This document shows positions 9,138 through 12,004 of a stretch of DNA of 12,004 nt, one piece after another. The notes under the pieces were generated by a model. It saw only the letters and a list, made by a program, of their open reading frames with translations. It was not told the origin of the DNA and searched no databases. The stretch's first letter is position 1. Each line of letters opens with the position of its first letter. The position numbers were made by a program, and so were the translations under genes. This stretch comes from Flavobacteriaceae bacterium (GTDB lineage Bacteria; Bacteroidota; Bacteroidia; Flavobacteriales; Flavobacteriaceae): the NCBI GenBank assembly GCA_014763515.1, contig JACXVH010000031.1, forward strand, positions 1 to 12,004. Direction: 5' to 3'.

Positions 9138-9882
9138 AAAAAACGCAGTACTAGCTCAATTAATACTAAACGACAAAACTCGTTACAAATCAAACAAAGA
9201 AATTATTAGTCGTGTTTTTAAAATAGAACACGATGACAAAATTATGTTTAGACTTACTATAATTGATAGTTACTATTCCACACAAATGAATAAGCGTATA
9301 TATGGTTTAGAATCAATAGCTCGTGAATTAGAAAAGTTTAATAATGACAACGAATTAATTTTAGAAATAAACAAGTTTTTAGACAATCCAAATCAAGACA
9401 GCAGAATAAAAGAACTATTTACTAAAACTTATGGGTTTGATAAAAGAGCAAAAAACAGAAAAAAAGCAATATCGCTACTTTCAAAATATTTCTATTTCGT
9501 TACAAATTATAAATTCCCCATTTTCGATAACCTAGGATTAGTTTCATATAGGCTTTTGAAAAAAAAAAAATTAATATCCACTGAAACCATAAGTGAAGAA
9601 AATTATTTTAGACTAATCATCAAACTAAACAAAGAATCTGGTATAAACGATTTTGACAAGCTAGACAACTTTTTATGGTTATTAGGAAAGTTAACAGAAG
9701 GCAGCTTTTCTATCTTAATGTCAAAAGAAAAATATGAAGCTTTGGTAAATCAAATTAAATTTCCGGAAAACTTAAAAAGCAAAGAAATAGACACTAAAAT
9801 TAGGAACTTCATTGTAAAAAACTATACAAAATTAGATTTTTCAGAGAATGAAAAACAGTTCTTTAAGTTTGCCTTTAAATAA
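9124..9882 (+). CDS. Protein with possible HhH/OGG-like DNA-glycosylase fold
   Basis: From the tandem ATGs at 9124/9127 the protein has 252 or 251 residues. The open frame reaches back to an ATG at 9082, but that start would add 14 residues overlapping gene 3 heavily. The later ATGs, which overlap only the gene 3 stop, fit the spacing style of the operon. Visible blocks are FRLTIIDSYYSTQMNKRIYG (42-61), SKYFYFVTNYKFPIFDN (120-136) and DNFLWLLGKL (181-190). The KFPIFD segment, with D135, is placed like the VPVDxH segment of HhH-GPD glycosylases that carries the catalytic Asp. I therefore suspect a degenerate helix-hairpin-helix or OGG-like fold, but cannot see a clear hairpin GxG or a catalytic Lys. 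If real, it could remove or recognise modified bases in the substrate DNA. Twelve consecutive A bases at 9559-9570 encode KKKK (146-149). Otherwise function is unknown. Confidence 0.7.
   Translation: MMSIKKNAVLAQLILNDKTRYKSNKEIISRVFKIEHDDKIMFRLTIIDSYYSTQMNKRIYGLESIARELEKFNNDNELILEINKFLDNPNQDSRIKELFTKTYGFDKRAKNRKKAISLLSKYFYFVTNYKFPIFDNLGLVSYRLLKKKKLISTETISEENYFRLIIKLNKESGINDFDKLDNFLWLLGKLTEGSFSILMSKEKYEALVNQIKFPENLKSKEIDTKIRNFIVKNYTKLDFSENEKQFFKFAFK
9559..9570 (+). repeat. A12 homopolymer in coding sequence, possible phase-variation or slippage tract
   Basis: Twelve A bases in a row encode four Lys in gene 4. Loss of one A gives AAT TAA, an immediate stop. Gain of one A gives ATT AAT ATC CAC TGA, a stop five codons on. 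Either change would leave about 150 residues, ending just beyond the FPIFD motif and lacking the C-terminal 100. It is among the longest homopolymers in the window. It could support on/off switching or transcriptional slippage, but in AT-rich DNA such runs also arise by chance, and a homopolymer sequencing error must be kept in mind. Confidence 0.5.
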
Positions 9883-9888
9883 CAACAA

Positions 9889-10308
9889 ATGGAAAAATTA
9901 CCTGAATTAAACGAAATTGCAATTGCATTAAAAAGCCTCAAGAACAAAAACATTATTCGTACAAAAAACTTAGTAGGAGATTTAGGAGAATACTATTGTA
10001 AAAAGCTATTTAATTTAAAATTAGAAGATAATGCAGTTAATAAAGGTTTTGATGCTATAGATGTTGCTGGTAAGAAAGTAGAAATTAAAACGCGAAGAAT
10101 CCCCGAAGGTAAATCGAAAGTTATCTTTAGAGGCTTTGATTTTGATTATTGTTTGTATGTAGAGCTAAACGAGTATTTTGAACCTTTAGAAATACTAAAA
10201 TTGGACGTCGAAGAAATCAAAAATAATTTAGAAAAAAGCTACAAAAGACTTTCGGTTTCAAAAATAAAGAAATTAAATTCTACACAATTTAATCAATTTA
10301 ACTTTTAA
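9889..10308 (+). CDS. Small PD-(D/E)xK-family nuclease-like protein
   Basis: The protein has 139 residues. The segment LVGDLGEYYCKKLF (28-41) supplies a conserved Glu (E34), KGFDAID (52-58) supplies the Asp (D55), and KVEIKTRR (63-70) supplies the E-x-K pair (E65, K67). This spacing and order are those of a compact PD-(D/E)xK nuclease core; the alternating pattern after it (KVIFRGFDFDYCLYVEL) fits the following beta strands. All catalytic positions seem intact, so it is probably an active metal-dependent nuclease or a restriction accessory. It has no visible DNA-binding domain of its own, so targeting may come from a partner in the operon. It begins 6 bases after the gene 4 stop, with no Shine-Dalgarno sequence. 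A Holliday-junction-resolvase-like or otherwise inactive relative is the main alternative. Confidence 0.75.
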   Translation: MEKLPELNEIAIALKSLKNKNIIRTKNLVGDLGEYYCKKLFNLKLEDNAVNKGFDAIDVAGKKVEIKTRRIPEGKSKVIFRGFDFDYCLYVELNEYFEPLEILKLDVEEIKNNLEKSYKRLSVSKIKKLNSTQFNQFNF

Positions 10309-10319
10309 GAATAAAAAAC

Positions 10320-10328
10320 TACTTTTGC
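10320..10328 (+). promoter_or_regulatory. Internal Bacteroidota-type -7 box before gene 6
   Basis: TACTTTTGC matches TAnnTTTG exactly and lies in the only internal gap of the operon longer than six bases. Its last base is 3 bases before the ATG at 10332, so a transcript starting at the usual distance would begin at or next to that ATG, giving a leaderless or nearly leaderless mRNA for genes 6 and 7. No convincing -33 TTG is visible upstream in the A/T-rich end of gene 5, so strength is uncertain. Read-through from the main promoter probably also occurs, since no terminator lies between genes 5 and 6. Confidence 0.45.
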
Positions 10329-10331
10329 AGT

Positions 10332-11216
10332 ATGTTTTATAGAAGAAAAATTATATTAGCCTTAATACAAGTTCTAGGTGGAGAACTAGAGAAACTTCGC
10401 ATACAAAAACTTTTATTTCTATACAGTCAAAAAAAGAAAGACCCAGAATATGAATTTGTTCCATATAAATTTGGGTGTTATTCATTTTCAGCAAATGCAG
10501 ATTTATCCACAATGGTAAAAAAAGGAAATTTAGATGAAAATGAAAATTTTTTCATTAAAAACGACACTGATGATTATCTAAAAACTTTAAAAGCAGATGA
10601 TAAAAAAATTATCCTAGAGGTTGCCAATCTTTATGGTAATATGGATAAAAACCAGTTAATAAAACATACTTATATTAATTTTCCGTATTACGCTGTGAAT
10701 AGTACTATTGCGGAAAAAGTTCTTAATAAAGAACAGCTTAAAAAAGTAAATCGTTTTAAAGTTGAACCAACTGTAAAAACATTGTTTACAATAGGCTACG
10801 AAGGAGTTTCTTTAGAAAAGTATTTAAATAAATTAGTCACTAATAAAGTTAAACTATTAGTTGATGTTCGTAAGAATCCTAATAGTATGAAATATGGCTT
10901 TAGTAAAAGTGCACTTATAAAATATTGTAATAGTTTAGGTATAGAATATATTCATATTCCAGAAGTTGGTATAGATTCTGAAAAGAGACAAACATTAAAC
11001 ACTCAACAGGATTACGACAATTTGTTTAAGCAGTATAAAAAAACAACATTAGCTGAAACAGAAGTATATCAAGAAAAAATAATTGAATTACTCGAAAAGC
11101 ATGATAGAATAGCTCTAACTTGTTTCGAAGCTGATATTTGTCAATGTCACAGAAAACCACTTGCTGAATCTATTAAAAATAACCCAAGGTTTGATTATGA
11201 ATTAAAACACATATAA
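10332..11216 (+). CDS. Panacea/YwgA-like domain fused to DUF488 domain
   Basis: The protein has 294 residues. Positions 1 to about 130 look like a small winged-helix domain of the Panacea (SocA/DUF4065) or YwgA type: KLRIQKLLFLYSQ (21-33) followed by EFVPYKFGCYSFSANADLSTM (41-61). The second half is DUF488, with TIGYEGVSLEKYL (153-165), LLVDVRKNPNS (175-185), FSKSAL (190-195) and the terminal CFEADICQCHR (264-274) holding the conserved Cys and His of the family. DUF488 has no established reaction; its Cys/His cluster suggests metal binding or catalysis. Panacea domains are known as antitoxin and chaperone-like recognition modules, so this half may bind another operon protein. The start is fixed by the KIILAL/KLRIQKLL helices directly after the Met. 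The stop is one base before the gene 7 ATG, which argues that these two proteins work together. The N-terminal call is less certain than the DUF488 call. Confidence 0.82.
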   Translation: MFYRRKIILALIQVLGGELEKLRIQKLLFLYSQKKKDPEYEFVPYKFGCYSFSANADLSTMVKKGNLDENENFFIKNDTDDYLKTLKADDKKIILEVANLYGNMDKNQLIKHTYINFPYYAVNSTIAEKVLNKEQLKKVNRFKVEPTVKTLFTIGYEGVSLEKYLNKLVTNKVKLLVDVRKNPNSMKYGFSKSALIKYCNSLGIEYIHIPEVGIDSEKRQTLNTQQDYDNLFKQYKKTTLAETEVYQEKIIELLEKHDRIALTCFEADICQCHRKPLAESIKNNPRFDYELKHI

Positions 11217-11217
11217 A

Positions 11218-11982
11218 ATGGCTAAAACTAAAGTACTTATCACCGTGAAAACATATCCTACTATTTCTGGTAAGTACGACGAATTAGTTTGCACCGCAGG
11301 ATTTTTAGAAAATGGTAGATGGATACGAATTTACCCTATTCCATTTCGAAAAATTTCATATGATAAACAATATAAAAAATATGACTGGATTGAACTAGAT
11401 TTAGTCAAAAATAAAAGTGATTTTAGACCAGAGAGCTATAGACCTTATTCAATCGATAGTGAAATTAATATTCTAGGTCATTTAGACACAGGAAAAGACA
11501 GGGCTTGGACTGAACGAAAAAAAGCTGTTTTAAACAAGGTTTATACCAATATGGCTAAACTCATTGAAGAAGCAAAAAACAAAGAAATTTGTACTTCTTT
11601 AGCTGTTTTCAAACCAACTAGAATAATTGACTTCACTGCTGAGCTTACGGAGCGTGATTGGGATAAGAAAAAAATTGACCAATTAAAAGCCAATAGAGAT
11701 CAAATTAACATGTTTGAATATGAACACCCTGAAAATCCTTTTGAAGTAGTTCAAAAACTCCCTTATACTTTCAAGTTCAGGTTTGAAGACGAAAAAGGAA
11801 AAGTAAGCAATATGATGATTGAAGATTGGGAAACTGGTCAATTATATTGGAATAGTTTAGCAAGACATGAGGGAAATGAAGCTAAAGCTATAGAAGATGT
11901 AAAATATAAATGGTACTATAACATAAACTGTGTAAGTAGAAAAAATAATGGGGTTTTAAAACCCCATTATTTTTTTGTTTAA
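11218..11982 (+). CDS. Conserved-looking protein of unknown function, partner of DUF488 protein
   Basis: The protein has 254 residues and I do not recognise a named family. It has the hallmarks of a conserved enzyme or binding protein: VKTYPT (10-15), VCTAGF (24-29), GRWIRIYPIPFR (33-44), YKKYDWIEL (52-60), RPESYRP (70-76) and a second block YTFKFRFED...IEDWETGQLYWN (183-212). The many aromatic and Arg residues in alternating patterns suggest a beta-rich fold, perhaps of a nucleic-acid- or nucleotide-binding kind; this is a guess. No signal peptide or membrane segment is present, so it should be cytoplasmic. It starts one base after the DUF488 gene and closes the operon. The final codons (residues 242-252) are encoded by the two arms of the terminator hairpin, so its C-terminal sequence is shaped partly by RNA structure. 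Confidence 0.75.
   Translation: MAKTKVLITVKTYPTISGKYDELVCTAGFLENGRWIRIYPIPFRKISYDKQYKKYDWIELDLVKNKSDFRPESYRPYSIDSEINILGHLDTGKDRAWTERKKAVLNKVYTNMAKLIEEAKNKEICTSLAVFKPTRIIDFTAELTERDWDKKKIDQLKANRDQINMFEYEHPENPFEVVQKLPYTFKFRFEDEKGKVSNMMIEDWETGQLYWNSLARHEGNEAKAIEDVKYKWYYNINCVSRKNNGVLKPHYFFV
11941..11980 (+). terminator. Rho-independent terminator overlapping the 3' end of gene 7
   Basis: A perfect inverted repeat has left arm AAAAATAATGGGGTTTT (11941-11957) and right arm AAAACCCCATTATTTTT (11958-11974). The four G:C pairs are flanked by A:T pairs, the loop forms from the central T/A bases, and a T-rich run continues to 11980. The whole hairpin lies before the stop codon TAA (11980-11982). Because the left arm begins with an A-run, it could also terminate transcription arriving from the other strand. 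It marks the end of the transcription unit. Confidence 0.85.
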
Positions 11983-12004
11983 TTTTAAATTTTACACAGT
12001 CTTA

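Larger units (their letters stand above)
233..11982 (+). other. Seven-gene putative restriction-modification-like defence operon
   Basis: All seven genes share one strand. Two junctions are TAATG overlaps (3563-3567 and 7141-7145), one start lies inside the preceding stop region (9124-9137), and other gaps are 6, 23 and 1 bases. A promoter box precedes the first gene and a hairpin terminator ends the last, so the unit appears complete in the window. Its content joins DNA modification (gene 2), a nuclease-motor (gene 1), an ATPase sensor (gene 3), a second nuclease (gene 5) and three accessory proteins. Genes 1-5 may form the core and genes 6-7 an added module with its own promoter. Defence function is inferred from domain composition, not shown. 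Confidence 0.7.

Noticed and set aside
1..12004. CRISPR array, tRNA/rRNA gene, transposase or integrase
   Set aside because: No regularly spaced repeats, cloverleaf, conserved rRNA segments or recombinase motifs were seen on either strand.

Overview
The window is about 12 kb of AT-rich DNA, probably from a member of Bacteroidota, most likely Flavobacteriia. This rests on the strong A/T bias, the near absence of Shine-Dalgarno sequences before the genes, and two exact matches to the Bacteroidota -7 promoter box TAnnTTTG (182-190 and 10320-10328), each just ahead of a gene. There is no ribosomal or phylogenetic marker gene, so the assignment is an inference from style.

Layout: positions 1-232 are non-coding, with a G-rich left edge, a chain of four adjoining palindromes (73-132) and a promoter box. 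Seven plus-strand genes then run almost without gaps from 233 to 11982 and end in a strong hairpin plus T-run that is itself inside the last codons of gene 7. In order they are: (1) a PLD-family nuclease fused to a SNF2-type helicase; (2) a large Eco57I/TaqI-like (COG1002-type) adenine-N6 DNA methyltransferase with its own target-recognition region; (3) a RecF/AAA_13-like ATPase with a DDxxxSLD motif; (4) a protein with a possible helix-hairpin-helix DNA-glycosylase-like core; (5) a small PD-(D/E)xK nuclease; (6) a Panacea/YwgA-like domain fused to DUF488; (7) an unrecognised protein with strong motif character. Genes 1/2 and 2/3 overlap by one base (TAATG), gene 4 starts inside the end of gene 3, gene 5 follows by 6 bases, and genes 6/7 are one base apart. 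The only real internal gap (10309-10331) holds a second promoter box.

Together this looks like a self-contained, promoter-to-terminator restriction-modification-like defence operon. The methyltransferase would mark self DNA, the PLD-helicase would translocate on and cut unmarked DNA, and the ATPase, the PD-(D/E)xK nuclease and the glycosylase-like protein would be sensors or additional effectors. The first two genes recall the drmD/drmMI pair of class 1 DISARM. However, no DUF1998 protein, DrmA-like helicase, PglZ, BrxC or HsdS is present, so it does not match DISARM, BREX or classical type I R-M as I know them. The functional model is inference. The domain calls rest on motifs visible in the translated sequences.
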